This document shows, in pieces, positions 26,420-36,001 of a DNA stretch of 64,000 nucleotides. Under the pieces are notes generated by a model, which saw only the letters and a program-made list of their open reading frames with translations, was not told the DNA's origin and did not search any database. Position 1 is the stretch's first letter. Every line of letters begins with the position of its first letter. The position numbers were made by a program, and so were the translations under genes. The stretch is from Runella zeae DSM 19591 (GTDB lineage: Bacteria; Bacteroidota; Bacteroidia; Cytophagales; Spirosomataceae): contig NZ_AUIF01000035.1 in the NCBI RefSeq assembly GCF_000423565.1, positions 62,001 to 126,000 of the forward strand, in the 5' to 3' direction.

Positions 26420-27031
26420 ATGAAAATTCCTGATAACCAGTCTATTAATTCTGATACTCAGCTCTGGATTCAGTTGAAAAGTGGGAGTGAATTAGCCTTG
26501 GGAAAGCTCGTCAAAAAATATTTCAATCCTTTACAAAACTACGGCTACAAATTTGTCAGAGACGAAGCTTTTGTAAAGGATTGTGTTCAAGAAGTTTTTA
26601 TTGAGGTATGGCAGCGCCGCGACCGTCTTACTACGCCCGACAGTGTTCGGGCGTATTTGCTAAGTTCGGTACGCAAAAATGTAATGCGTGAAGGAGTGCG
26701 TCAGCAAATCGTAAGAGATGATGCCCCCCTCAACCTCGAAAACGATGGGCATTTTATTGAGTTTTCTCACGAATCTTCCTTGATTGAAGAAGAGGATATG
26801 GCTTATCTTACTCAAAGGGTAGGCCGCTTGCTGGCGCAGTTGCCTAAAAGACAAAAAGAAGCGATTTATTTGCAATTTTATCAAAATTTGGAACGCGAAG
26901 AAATCGCCCAAATTATGGATATTCATCCTCAATCGGTTTCGAATTTATTGCAGATGGCATTTAAGCTTTTCAGAGACAATTGGCAGGTTATTTATGCGTT
27001 GGTGGGTGTTTTAAAAATATTTGTTTTTTGA
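26420..27031 (+). CDS. ECF RNA polymerase sigma factor (FecI-like, Bacteroidota type)
   Basis: 203 residues. Region 2 is seen in LGKLVKKYFNPLQNYGYKF and VKDCVQEVFIEVWQRRD; region 4 in LLAQLPKRQKEAIYLQFYQNLEREEIAQIMDIHPQSVSNLLQMAF, an intact helix-turn-helix. It is followed by a FecR anti-sigma gene and an STN-domain SusC, the standard cell-surface signalling set: ligand binding at the outer membrane receptor is passed through FecR to release this sigma factor, which transcribes the susCD genes. The STN receptor downstream is frameshifted, so the relay may not work in this strain as sequenced. Confidence 0.93.
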   Translation: MKIPDNQSINSDTQLWIQLKSGSELALGKLVKKYFNPLQNYGYKFVRDEAFVKDCVQEVFIEVWQRRDRLTTPDSVRAYLLSSVRKNVMREGVRQQIVRDDAPLNLENDGHFIEFSHESSLIEEEDMAYLTQRVGRLLAQLPKRQKEAIYLQFYQNLEREEIAQIMDIHPQSVSNLLQMAFKLFRDNWQVIYALVGVLKIFVF

Positions 27032-27130
27032 AAAGTTTGAAAAAATGAGTATTTCGTAATCGTTTCTGCTATCTATCTAAAAAGGCTCTTTAACAACCTC
27101 TGCCTTTTCTAAACACGAAAATAGGAAGTA

Positions 27131-28225
27131 ATGAATACTCCGTATCGACACTACCGATTCGAAGATTTTGCCCGGGATGAGCGTTTTCGCAAATGGGTAA
27201 TACAAAATGACCCCGAAAGCGCTCATTTCTGGGAAGAGTGGCTAGTTCAAAATCCTGATTGTGAGGAGAATATACGACTTGCTAAGGCGTTTTTGTGGGC
27301 ATTGGAAGAGGAAGAGGTTGGGATTTCGCTTAGTGAATCAGAATTGGACTATATTACGGAAGAGATATTGGCAGCGCCTCCTCGTGCTCCATTTTCTTTT
27401 TGGAATTCTAACCATTTTCGATTAGTAGCTTCGGTGCTGTTGGTATTGGCCGCAGGGCTCGGAATATATACTTATTTCTATCATCAAGATACCATTTCGG
27501 CGGCGGTGTCTTTTGTAAGCACGCCACTCAATGATAATTACCTCGAACATACCAATCGCACTACCCAACGTCAGCAATTTACATTTGAGGATGGAAGTAC
27601 TGTTATACTTTATCCTCATAGCAAAATCCGCTATCCTAAGCCTTTTCAAGAATCTCTGAGAGAAGTATTTTTGGATGGGCAGGCTTTTTTTGAAATTACT
27701 AAAAATCCTCAAAAACCTTTTTGGGTACATACACAATACATTTCGACTCAGGTGCTCGGCACAAGCTTTATGGTCAATGCTTTTGAAAACGCCAAAGATG
27801 TGCAGGTAAGGGTCAAAACTGGAAGAGTGTCGGTTTATACCCGAAAAGACCTAGAAAAAGTAAAAGAAACTAGCAATAACATAAGAGCTGGCGTAGTGCT
27901 GACTCCCAATCAGCAAGTGGCTTACTCTAAAACCGATGAGCGGCTGCTGAAATCAATCGTTGAAAGTCCTGAAGTGATTGTGGAAGCACCCAAAAAAGAG
28001 TTTGTTTTTGAGGAAACGCCCATTGCTGAGGTATTTGAGTTTTTGGAAAAAATATATGGCATTTCGGTTATCTATGATGCCAAAAATATGGAAGATTGTT
28101 ACCTTACCGCTAATCTTACCGAAGAATCACTGTTTAACAAACTAGACTTGATTTGTAAAATTACCCATTCGACCTACGAAATGGTTGATGCTCAGGTGAT
28201 TATTCATAGTAAAGGTTGTAAATAG
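27131..28225 (+). CDS. FecR-family anti-sigma factor
   Basis: 364 residues. Cytoplasmic N-terminal part (about 1-95) with SAHFWEEWLVQNPDCEENIRLAK, one membrane helix (about 97-117, LVASVLLVLAAGLGIYTYFY), then the periplasmic FecR domain (about 145-260, with FEDGSTVILYPHSKIRYP and FFEITKNPQKPFWVHT) and a C-terminal DUF4974-type domain (about 295-364), which typically contacts the STN domain of its receptor. Placed between its sigma factor and its STN-SusC gene, as usual. Confidence 0.92.
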   Translation: MNTPYRHYRFEDFARDERFRKWVIQNDPESAHFWEEWLVQNPDCEENIRLAKAFLWALEEEEVGISLSESELDYITEEILAAPPRAPFSFWNSNHFRLVASVLLVLAAGLGIYTYFYHQDTISAAVSFVSTPLNDNYLEHTNRTTQRQQFTFEDGSTVILYPHSKIRYPKPFQESLREVFLDGQAFFEITKNPQKPFWVHTQYISTQVLGTSFMVNAFENAKDVQVRVKTGRVSVYTRKDLEKVKETSNNIRAGVVLTPNQQVAYSKTDERLLKSIVESPEVIVEAPKKEFVFEETPIAEVFEFLEKIYGISVIYDAKNMEDCYLTANLTEESLFNKLDLICKITHSTYEMVDAQVIIHSKGCK

Positions 28226-28304
28226 ACTTTTTTTTAAAAAAAATTTAAAAAAAACAGTATCTTCATCTGCCTTCTGCCATCCATGAGAAAACCACTATTT
28301 CATC

Positions 28305-31300
28305 ATGGATAAATTCTACAAGAAAACCAATTTTTGCTGGACACTCATGAAAATCTCCTTTACACAGCTGCTGATTGCGATACTGTGTATGAGTATGTCT
28401 TATGCACGCGAGGCGGTAGGCCAGGAGATGCTTGACCAGAAAGTTACACTTCGACTTTCAAATGAAGATCTCAAGACTACTTTGAGTACCATCGAACGCA
28501 CCACGAAGGTACGCTTTGTGTACAACCCCAAAGAAATTCAGTCCAATCAAAAGGTAAGTCTAAATGCCAAAAATGAAAGCCTCAAAGAAGTATTGACGCA
28601 GGTGTTTGACCCTTTGAAAATTGGCTATGAAGTAAAAGGAAAGCAGATTGTGCTCTTCAAAAAAACAGTAGGCTCGCTGGAAATCTTACAACCTACTACA
28701 ACACCGACGGCGGTATTGTCCACTCAAAACATTGACCAAAACGTAACGGGAAAAGTAACCGATGAAAAAGGCGAACCGCTCGTAGGCGTGACTGTGCAGG
28801 TAAGGGGAACAACCCGAGGTGCTACCACCGACCCTCAAGGGGGATTTCGGATTTCGGTACCCGATGCTAAGTCGGTTTTGGTGTTTTCTTACATTGGATA
28901 CGCCAAACAAGAAATAGTAATAGGAAATCGCACAACGCTCAATGTGAGCCTTGAAGTCGATGATAAAAGCCTCGAAGAAGTAGTGGTAGTGGGCTACGGT
29001 GTGCAGAAAAAAGTAAATATGACAGGTGCGGTCTCAACTATCGACTCCAAAGTGATTCAAAACCGCCCAAGTAGCAACCTCGCCAATGCACTGCAAGGAA
29101 CTACGCCAGGCTTGATTATCACAAGGGTGACAGGTCAGCCTGGAAGTGAAAGTCTTAACCTGCAAATCAGAGGTGCTACTACTGCCAACGGCGACGTACC
29201 TCCCTTGGTGATATTGGACGGGGTAACTGTACCTAGCAGTACTTTGTTGAACATGAACCCTAACGACGTTGAAAGCATGAGCGTTTTGAAAGATGCGGCT
29301 GCGGCGGCTATTTATGGTGCGCAAGCTGCGGGTGGGGTGATTTTGGTAACTACCAAAAAAGGAAATGCTGGCAAAGTAAAATTTGAATACTTAGGACAAT
29401 ATGGAACCGATTGGGCTATCAATGTCCCCAAACGGATGAGTTTGCTTGAAGAAGCTGAGTTGGTGAACCTCGGTCAAAGAAACGCTGGTGCTGGTCCCGA
29501 ATATAACGATTTTGATTTGGAGCAAATTCGTAACAATGTGCCTTATGTTATCAACCCTGCCGATACCAATACTTACTTGTTTTATAACCAACAACCTCTT
29601 ACCGATCAGCTGCTCCGTAAATATACCTCTATGCGTACCCACAACTTCACGGCGCGTGGGGTACCGAAAAGGTTAATTTTATGGTTTCGGCCGGATATTA
29701 CGAAAAACAAGGAGTGTTTAAAGTAGGACCTGACAACAACAAACGTTTCAACTTACGCTTTAACTTAGGAACGCAGCTTACCAAGCATTTGTCGTTGGAT
29801 ACTCGTTTGACGTATACTTTAGAAAAGACGCGCTCGGCATCTACTACTATCAACGAAGGTGGCATCCTGTATCAGATTTATCGTTTGCGGACTCGTACGC
29901 CTTTCTTCACGCCTGAGGGACGTTACAGTGGTGCAGGGTCAGCAGCTACGGCTTATGCAGAGTTGGAGTCTGGGGGATATAACAACCTAGACAAAAACTA
30001 TTTTGACGGGACGTTTACGTTGAAGGCCGCTGATATTGTAAAAGGTCTCACACTACGTGCGGTAGCAGGTACTCAATTTAGACCCGAAAACAGAAATGCC
30101 TTTTTACGCACGGTACCGTTGTGGGGAAGAACTAGTATTTTGCGGTATATCAATCAAGTCAACTCTTACCGTGTGACGCGGGATTTGACCAGAAACCTAA
30201 ATTTGCAGTTTTTGGCGGATTATAATTTCAAAATTGGCGACAAACATAGCTTCAGCGTATTGGGAGGCTATCAGTGGGAAGACTCTCGTTTTGAAAGTGT
30301 ATATACCCAAGCTAACAACCTCGTAAGCAACGATTTGCCTACGTTGAGCTTGGGGGATGATGCTACAAAAAGCAACAGCGAAACTATCAGAACGTATGCT
30401 TTCCAGTCGGTTTTTGGACGTTTCAATTACAACTATGCCGACAAATATCTCTTTGAAGCTACCGTGCGTCAAGACGAAAGCTCTAAGCTAGCGCCAGGTT
30501 TGCGTAAGCAAGTATTTCCTTCGGCTTCAGTAGGTTGGAATGTACATCGTGAAGCTTGGTTTGGCAATTCGCTCGGCTTTATTTCTGAACTCAAACTTCG
30601 TGGTTCATGGGGACGCTTGGGTGGCGCTTTGGGAAGTACGCTTGGTGTGTACGATTATCTTAACCAACTTTCTCGTAATTCAAACTTAGTATTGGGCGAT
30701 GTGCGAACCTCTTATATTGGTCAGACTTTCATCCCGTCGGCGGCATTGTCGTGGGAAACTATCGAAACCACCAACGGGGGAATTGACTTAGGATTTTTCC
30801 AAAATCATTTGCAGGCCAATTTTGACTACTACGTAAAGTATAACCGCAACATGCTTACCCCGCAGCAGTTACCTGCAACAATTGGGATTTCTACTCCTCG
30901 TAAAAACAACGGTGAGCTGAAATCTTGGGGTTGGGAGCTTGATTTGCGCTATCGCGACCGCATCGGCAAAGATTTCAACTATAACATTTCGTTCAATCTT
31001 TCTGACAACCAAAACAAACTTATCAACTTCTCAGGTCGTCGGGTAATCAATGCGGGATTCAACAACCTCATCGAAGGCTATCCTATCAATACCCTTTGGG
31101 GGTATCAGACGGCGGGCTATTTTACGTCAGCTGATGAAGTAAAAGCTTCGGCTTTCCAAGACAACCGCACGGGCGCAGGAGATGTGAAGTACGTCGACCG
31201 CAACGGCGATGGCCGTTTGACGGTGGGTAAAGGAAACGTAGATGATTATGGCGACTTGGTGTATTTGGGTACAACTCAGCCCCGCTATTTGTTTGGTGCT

Positions 31301-31762
31301 ACTTTAGGTTTTGACTGGAAAGGTTTCGACTTCTTGGCTTTCTTCCAAGGGGTGGGGCAGCGGAGTTTCCGTCCAAATCCAGAGTCTATTGCTCCTCGTT
31401 TGGTGACTTGGAAGCAGCCTTTGGCGATTCATAGCGACTACTGGACTCCCGAAAATCCCGATGCACTTTATCCTCGCCCTTTCACTGGCGCAACGCACAA
31501 CTACCTTGCCTCTGACAAATGGACGCTTGATGCCAAATACATGCGTTTGAAAAACCTTCAAGTAGGATATACCATCCCGTCAAAACTAACGCAGAAAGTA
31601 AAAGTAGATCGTGCTCGGGTATTTTTCTCAGGGCAAGATTTGTTTACGATTTCGGGCTTGGGGGCTTTCCAAGGCTACTACGATCCTGAGACTCGCAATG
31701 GTGTTGAAAACGATTATCCATTTTTTGCCACTGCTTCGGTGGGGCTAAATGTATCGTTCTAA
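28305..31762 (+). pseudogene. STN-domain SusC/RagA TonB receptor, frameshifted
   Basis: Two frames together encode one SusC-like receptor of about 1150 residues. The first frame (28305-29726) has a signal segment, an STN domain (about residues 48-105, VTLRLSNEDLKTTLSTIER), a carboxypeptidase-like domain (about 150-235) and the plug including VVVVGYGVQKK. The second frame (about 29660-31762) carries the barrel to the end (VGLNVSF). The break is at a GGGG run (29658-29661): adding one G would restore TARGGTEKVNFMVSAGYYEKQG, the usual SusC text. So a single-base deletion, real or a sequencing error. The SusD partner at 31789 is intact. As written, the receptor is truncated before its barrel. Confidence 0.88.
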
Positions 31763-31788
31763 GGTTTTACTTTTTACATATTCAGAAA

Positions 31789-33402
31789 ATGAGAAAAACA
31801 TTCAAATATATTTCCTACTCGTTTGCATTACTGCTAGGTTTATCGGCTTGTGATGTGACTCGACTGCCCGAAACTGCCATCAGTGACGATACTTTTTGGC
31901 GCTCAGAATCGGACCTTAAGCAAGCAGCCAACTACCTTTATACTTGGATGCCTGCTTTCAATACCGACGACAACTGGTCGGATGATGCCATCGGATTGTC
32001 GGCCAATGGTATCAGTGATGGTTCACGCTTGGCTCCCTCTACCGATGCAAGCTACAATACGCCTTATCAGTTGATTAGAGCGGCCAACAATATCATTGAA
32101 AAAGCCCCCAGAGCTACGGGGGTAGCCACCGACATCGTGGATAGATACATCGCCGAAGCGCGTTTCTTTAGAGCAATGGGTTATTTTTCTTTGGTACAAC
32201 GCTATGGAGGAGTACCCTTGATTCTCAAAACCTTGACCGACGAATCGCCCGAGCTACGTGAACCCGCCGCTACACGTGCCCAAATCATGGAGCAGATGTA
32301 CCAAGATTTGGATTTTGCAGCTTCTAAATTGCAAAACCCCACTCAACTTGGTACCGCCAACTATGGTCGTATTTCTAACACGGCAGCTTTGGCCTTCAAA
32401 GCTCGCGTGGCCTTGTTTGAAGGAACCCGTGCCAAATTTCATAACGACGGAGACCCTATCCCTCATCTCACCGCAGCTTACAACGCCGCCAAGGCAGTGA
32501 TAGATAGCAAGCAGCACGACCTGTTTGGCAATTATTTCAATCTTTTTCAATATGAAGGAGAAGGCCGCCAAAACCGCGAAAATATCATCGTTCGTCAATA
32601 TGGCGTTTCGCTGACTGACCGGGTAGCGACCCACAATTACTATCGTGGTTCGATTGAAAACGGCAACACAAGCCCTACCAAAGCACTTTCTGATTCGTAT
32701 GTAATGGTAGACGGCTTGCCTATTACCAAATCACCTTTGTACAAAACCCCAACGACTACGCTGGAAGTGTTTGCCAATCGTGACGCACGCATGAGCGCTA
32801 CTTTTATGAAGCGTGGCGACCCAATGATGACTACAAAACCTATTTTTGACGTTGCTAACTTGTCGTTTAATAAAACAGGCTATATGTTCCGTAAGTTTGC
32901 CAATATCGACGACTGGAATACTCAAGCCTCGCTTATCGACCGTCCTGTATTGCGCTATGCCGAAGTACTACTGATTTATGCCGAAGCTCGTTTTGAACTC
33001 GATAGCAAAATCAGTGACGCAGATTTGGATTTGACTATCAATCGATTGCGGGCAAGAGCCGGCGTAGCCAAATTGACCAATGATTTGGTGACTACCAATG
33101 GCCTTACGATGCGTGAAGAAATCCGTCGCGAGCGTCGCTCCGAATTGGCACAAGAAGGTTTCCGTTACTGGGATTTGATTCGTTGGAAAACCGCCGAAAT
33201 CGAGCTTCCTAAGCCTATTTTGGGTATTTATTTCTTTAAATCAGAATTTCCACCTGCTACTGTCAATCTTACGCCAGACAGTTTTATTTTGGTGCAAGCT
33301 ACTAGTTTCCGCAAATTTGACCCTGCTCGGGATTATTTGTGGCCTTTGCCTATCAACGAGATTTCGCTCAATCCGGCGTTGAAACAAAACCCAGGTTGGT
33401 AG
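31789..33402 (+). CDS. SusD/RagB nutrient-binding outer-membrane lipoprotein
   Basis: 537 residues; lipoprotein signal (lipobox ending SAC, near Cys21). SusD helical repeats are visible, for example YIAEARFFRAMGYFSLVQRYGGVPL, the conserved LRYAEVLLIYAEARFEL and REEIRRERRSELAQEGFRYWDLIRW, and the ending WPLPINEISLNPALKQNPGW. It is the surface glycan-binding partner of the SusC gene upstream (26 bp gap). It is intact although its receptor gene is frameshifted. A terminator follows. Confidence 0.93.
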   Translation: MRKTFKYISYSFALLLGLSACDVTRLPETAISDDTFWRSESDLKQAANYLYTWMPAFNTDDNWSDDAIGLSANGISDGSRLAPSTDASYNTPYQLIRAANNIIEKAPRATGVATDIVDRYIAEARFFRAMGYFSLVQRYGGVPLILKTLTDESPELREPAATRAQIMEQMYQDLDFAASKLQNPTQLGTANYGRISNTAALAFKARVALFEGTRAKFHNDGDPIPHLTAAYNAAKAVIDSKQHDLFGNYFNLFQYEGEGRQNRENIIVRQYGVSLTDRVATHNYYRGSIENGNTSPTKALSDSYVMVDGLPITKSPLYKTPTTTLEVFANRDARMSATFMKRGDPMMTTKPIFDVANLSFNKTGYMFRKFANIDDWNTQASLIDRPVLRYAEVLLIYAEARFELDSKISDADLDLTINRLRARAGVAKLTNDLVTTNGLTMREEIRRERRSELAQEGFRYWDLIRWKTAEIELPKPILGIYFFKSEFPPATVNLTPDSFILVQATSFRKFDPARDYLWPLPINEISLNPALKQNPGW

Positions 33403-33420
33403 TTAAAAGTTTATAAAGAG

Positions 33421-33470
33421 ATAGGCCGCCAATGCTTCACGGTGAAAATTTGGCGGCCTATTTGCTTTTT
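33421..33470 (+). terminator. intrinsic terminator after the first SusD
   Basis: Stem ATAGGCCGCCAA / TTGGCGGCCTAT (12 bp) followed by a T-rich tail (TTGCTTTTTT). It closes the sigma-FecR-SusC-SusD unit, 19 bp after the SusD stop. Confidence 0.8.
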
Positions 33471-33562
33471 TATAAATACAAATTATTGGAAAAAATAGGT
33501 ATATCCTGAAGAGAAGCGGCTTGAAGTATTGGACATCCATAAAACTAGATTTTAGAACACTG

Positions 33563-34438
33563 ATGAAACCTTTCGTGAGCTCCTCAAAACTAATCGCCTA
33601 TCTGTTGTTGGTGCTGGTCTTTGCCCAATTTTCGTTTACCTCTTCTTCCTCCAAAGAAAAAGAAGACTGGATTTCGCTCTTCAATGGTAAAGACATTAAA
33701 AATTGGACCGTCAAAATACACCACCACGAAGTAGGGGATAATTATGGAGAGACCTTCAGGGTAGAAGATGGTTTGATCAAAGTAAGATACGACAAATACG
33801 AGCAATTTAATGAGCGATATGGGCATTTGTATTTCAATACGCCTTACTCTTACTACCATTTGAGTTTGGAGTATCGTTTTACGGGGCGATGGCGCAAAGA
33901 CGCTCCTAGTTATACCATCCTCAATAGCGGTGTGATGTTTCATTCACAAGACCCACGTACTATGCCCAAAGAGCAAGATTGGCCGATTTCGGTTGAGATG
34001 CAGTTTTTGGCGGGTTTGGGCGATGGCAAACCACGCCCTACCGGAAATATGTGCTCGCCTGGTACGGATGTGATTTTTGAAGGAAAAAAAGACCCTCGTC
34101 ATTGCATCAATTCTACTTCCAAAACCTACGAAAAAGAAGAGTGGGTCAAAGCAGATTTGATCGTATTGGGAGATTCGCTCATTACTCACCAAATCAACGG
34201 TGAAACGGTATTGCAGTATGCCAAACCACAAATAGGTGGAGGAGTAGCCAACCGCTTCGACCCTGCTATCAAAGTAGATGGAAAGTTGCTCAAGGAAGGC
34301 TTTATCGCGCTTCAGAGCGAAGGCCAAGAAATTGATTTTAGAAATATCAAACTCCTTAATTTGGAGGGATGCATGAATCCCAAATCAAAGGCATTCCGTA
34401 GTTATTATGTGAAATCTAATCCTGCCAAATGCAAATAA
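33563..34438 (+). CDS. DUF1080 (3-keto-disaccharide hydrolase) family protein
   Basis: 291 residues from ATG 33563, which opens a signal peptide (LIAYLLLVLVFAQFSF); a TTG 14 codons upstream adds a non-signal extension. One DUF1080 domain: WISLFNGKDIKNWTVKIHHH, then SGVMFHSQDP, WPISVEMQFLAG and EGFIALQSEGQEIDFRNIKLL. It is longer than the copy at 20318 and has a C-terminal tail with two cysteines (EGCMNP...PAKCK). Secreted or periplasmic; a glycoside hydrolase-like role in the PUL is likely, possibly on 3-keto products of the GMC enzymes nearby. Confidence 0.88.
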   Translation: MKPFVSSSKLIAYLLLVLVFAQFSFTSSSSKEKEDWISLFNGKDIKNWTVKIHHHEVGDNYGETFRVEDGLIKVRYDKYEQFNERYGHLYFNTPYSYYHLSLEYRFTGRWRKDAPSYTILNSGVMFHSQDPRTMPKEQDWPISVEMQFLAGLGDGKPRPTGNMCSPGTDVIFEGKKDPRHCINSTSKTYEKEEWVKADLIVLGDSLITHQINGETVLQYAKPQIGGGVANRFDPAIKVDGKLLKEGFIALQSEGQEIDFRNIKLLNLEGCMNPKSKAFRSYYVKSNPAKCK

Positions 34439-34525
34439 AACAGAATACTTAGGACAATTGTAAATAGACTCCAACTCTTCAGGTTTGTTTTCCGACTTAC
34501 CTCCAGCCCATTTCTTGAAAACCAC

Positions 34526-34571
34526 GAAAGGCTCCACAAACAATTCTCATCTTTGTTTTGTGGGGCCTTTC
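34526..34571 (+). other. 15-bp stem hairpin just before the E2-like gene
   Basis: Arms GAAAGGCTCCACAAA and TTTGTGGGGCCTTTC pair over 15 bases with one G-U. The loop is 16 bases and the element ends 17 bp before the ATG at 34589. It could be the terminator of the DUF1080 gene or a leader structure affecting translation of the E2-like gene; only a weak T-rich tail follows. Confidence 0.6.
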
Positions 34572-34588
34572 TATCTTACCTTTGTGGC

Positions 34589-35389
34589 ATGACTTCTTCT
34601 ACTGATTTCAATACCAATTGGCGCAAAGTTGCTTCTACTATTTATGACAAACCTACTGATTCAAAGATTTTTGGCTCAGTCGAAATCGACATTACGGATT
34701 TAGAATCTTACATCAAGACCCAAAGGAAAGCAGGCATAAAAGCAACATTGACACACTTTTTTCTGTTGGCAACGGCGCGTGCTATCAAAGAAGAAGTCCC
34801 CGAATTTAATACTTACTGGAAGCGAGGGAACATTTATCCCTATCCTCATATCGACGCTACGGTGAGTGTATTGATGAACAACGGCGAAATGGGGTCGGTG
34901 AAAGTAGAAAAAATAGATACATATACTTTGCCTCAGCTCGTAGAGCTACTGCGTACTCAAATCCAAATCGCCCAAAAAGGCGATGACAAAGCTAAATCTT
35001 CTAAAGACTTGCTAGCCAAGATTCCGTGGCCGTTTCGCAAGTGGGTGTATGGTATGATCAGATACCTGACTGTTCATTGGGGTGTCTCTATCCCTAGCTT
35101 AGGGCTTTCGGCTAGCAATTTTGGGGCGTTTTTTTTGTCCAATATTGGTAGTATCGGGCTTGACATTGGCTATCCGGCTTTGTTTCCTTCTGCCAATGTA
35201 TCTTTTGTACTCATCATGGGTGGGGTTTCTCAAAAACCTTGGGTAGTAGAAGGACAAGTCGTGCCGCGTACGATCATGACCTTAGGGGCGGCCCTTGACC
35301 ATCGGGTGGTGGATGCTTCTCATGGAGGAAAGCTTTTTCGATTTTTAAAAAAAATGGTGGCTCAACCTACGCTTTTAGAAAAAAATTAA
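34589..35389 (+). CDS. stand-alone 2-oxoacid dehydrogenase E2-like acyltransferase domain
   Basis: 266 residues from ATG 34589 (an upstream in-frame TTG lies inside a hairpin and is not used). The whole protein is the catalytic (CAT-fold) domain of E2 acyltransferases: ITDLESYIKTQRKAGIKATLTHFFLLATARAI, SNFGAFFLSNIGSIGLDIGYPALFPSANVSFVLIMGG and the active-site block LDHRVVDASHG (His238). It lacks lipoyl and subunit-binding domains and has no signal peptide, so it cannot be an ordinary complex subunit. The canonical DHRxxDG reads DHRVVDA here. It is a cytoplasmic acyltransferase of unknown acceptor, lying between the two halves of the PUL. Confidence 0.85.
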   Translation: MTSSTDFNTNWRKVASTIYDKPTDSKIFGSVEIDITDLESYIKTQRKAGIKATLTHFFLLATARAIKEEVPEFNTYWKRGNIYPYPHIDATVSVLMNNGEMGSVKVEKIDTYTLPQLVELLRTQIQIAQKGDDKAKSSKDLLAKIPWPFRKWVYGMIRYLTVHWGVSIPSLGLSASNFGAFFLSNIGSIGLDIGYPALFPSANVSFVLIMGGVSQKPWVVEGQVVPRTIMTLGAALDHRVVDASHGGKLFRFLKKMVAQPTLLEKN

Positions 35390-36001
35390 GCTACCACATA
35401 CCTTAGTGTTTTAGAGCGTAACTTGTCCTAGCTTCTACCAAAATATAAAATTTAGAAGACCTTTTATTTTTCTGCGCACTTAGGCCGAGCTGGAAAATTT
35501 TATATTGAAAAATTAATTTGATTTTTTTTAGAAGTGTTTCTCTTCTGAATCTCGTCCGCAAACGTTTGCGGTTACGTTTGCAAATCTTAATTTATGTTTT
35601 GTCTTTATAATATTGTCTTATTTTATTGAATAATGGTGATTTATCTATATTTTTAGAGTAAAATTTTTTCAAAAAACACTTTAGTAGCCAAATTGTATCT
35701 TACCAAGTTCGCTTGACGCTTCTACACCATTATTGTACTTTTTTGATATGTGTCGTTTGTGATTATTAATTACTAACTCTGTACTCTAATGGAAAAACAA
35801 CCTTTATTTCTCCTTGTTTTGTGGCTTAAAAAGCTACCCTCTATAGGTGCCCTATGAATGCGTTGTTGCATTTTAAAGGCTCATTAAGAGTACACTACCT
35901 TACTTTCTGAGTTTAGCATGTTGGGAAGAAAGGTCGGTGCTCCTCAAAGACTTTATTTCTTGAATTAGCTTTTATCTTCTCACTTAATTTTAAACTTAAT
36001 T
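35390..36001. other. 612-bp leader region upstream of the second SusC
   Basis: No annotated gene. It holds the LacI-type operator (separate entry), an AT-rich stretch that probably contains the promoter, and a 5' leader of about 400 bases. A short open frame of 22 codons (ATG 35789, stop 35857, MEKQPLFLLVLWLKK...) lies in the leader; whether it is translated is unknown. I could not place a confident -7/-33 pair. Confidence 0.5.
35556..35584. promoter_or_regulatory. LacI-type operator upstream of the second SusC
   Basis: Same 29 bp as at 24961-24989: palindrome CCGCAAACGTTTGCGG, TTAC, then GTTTGCAAA. Two unchanged copies over 10 kb apart in otherwise unrelated AT-rich regions point to one regulator, most simply the LacI protein encoded at 23788-24822. 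Confidence 0.85.

Noticed and set aside
34553-34588. Upstream TTG start of the E2-like gene
   Set aside because: It lies within the right arm of a hairpin and adds 12 residues with no homology; ATG 34589 is preferred.
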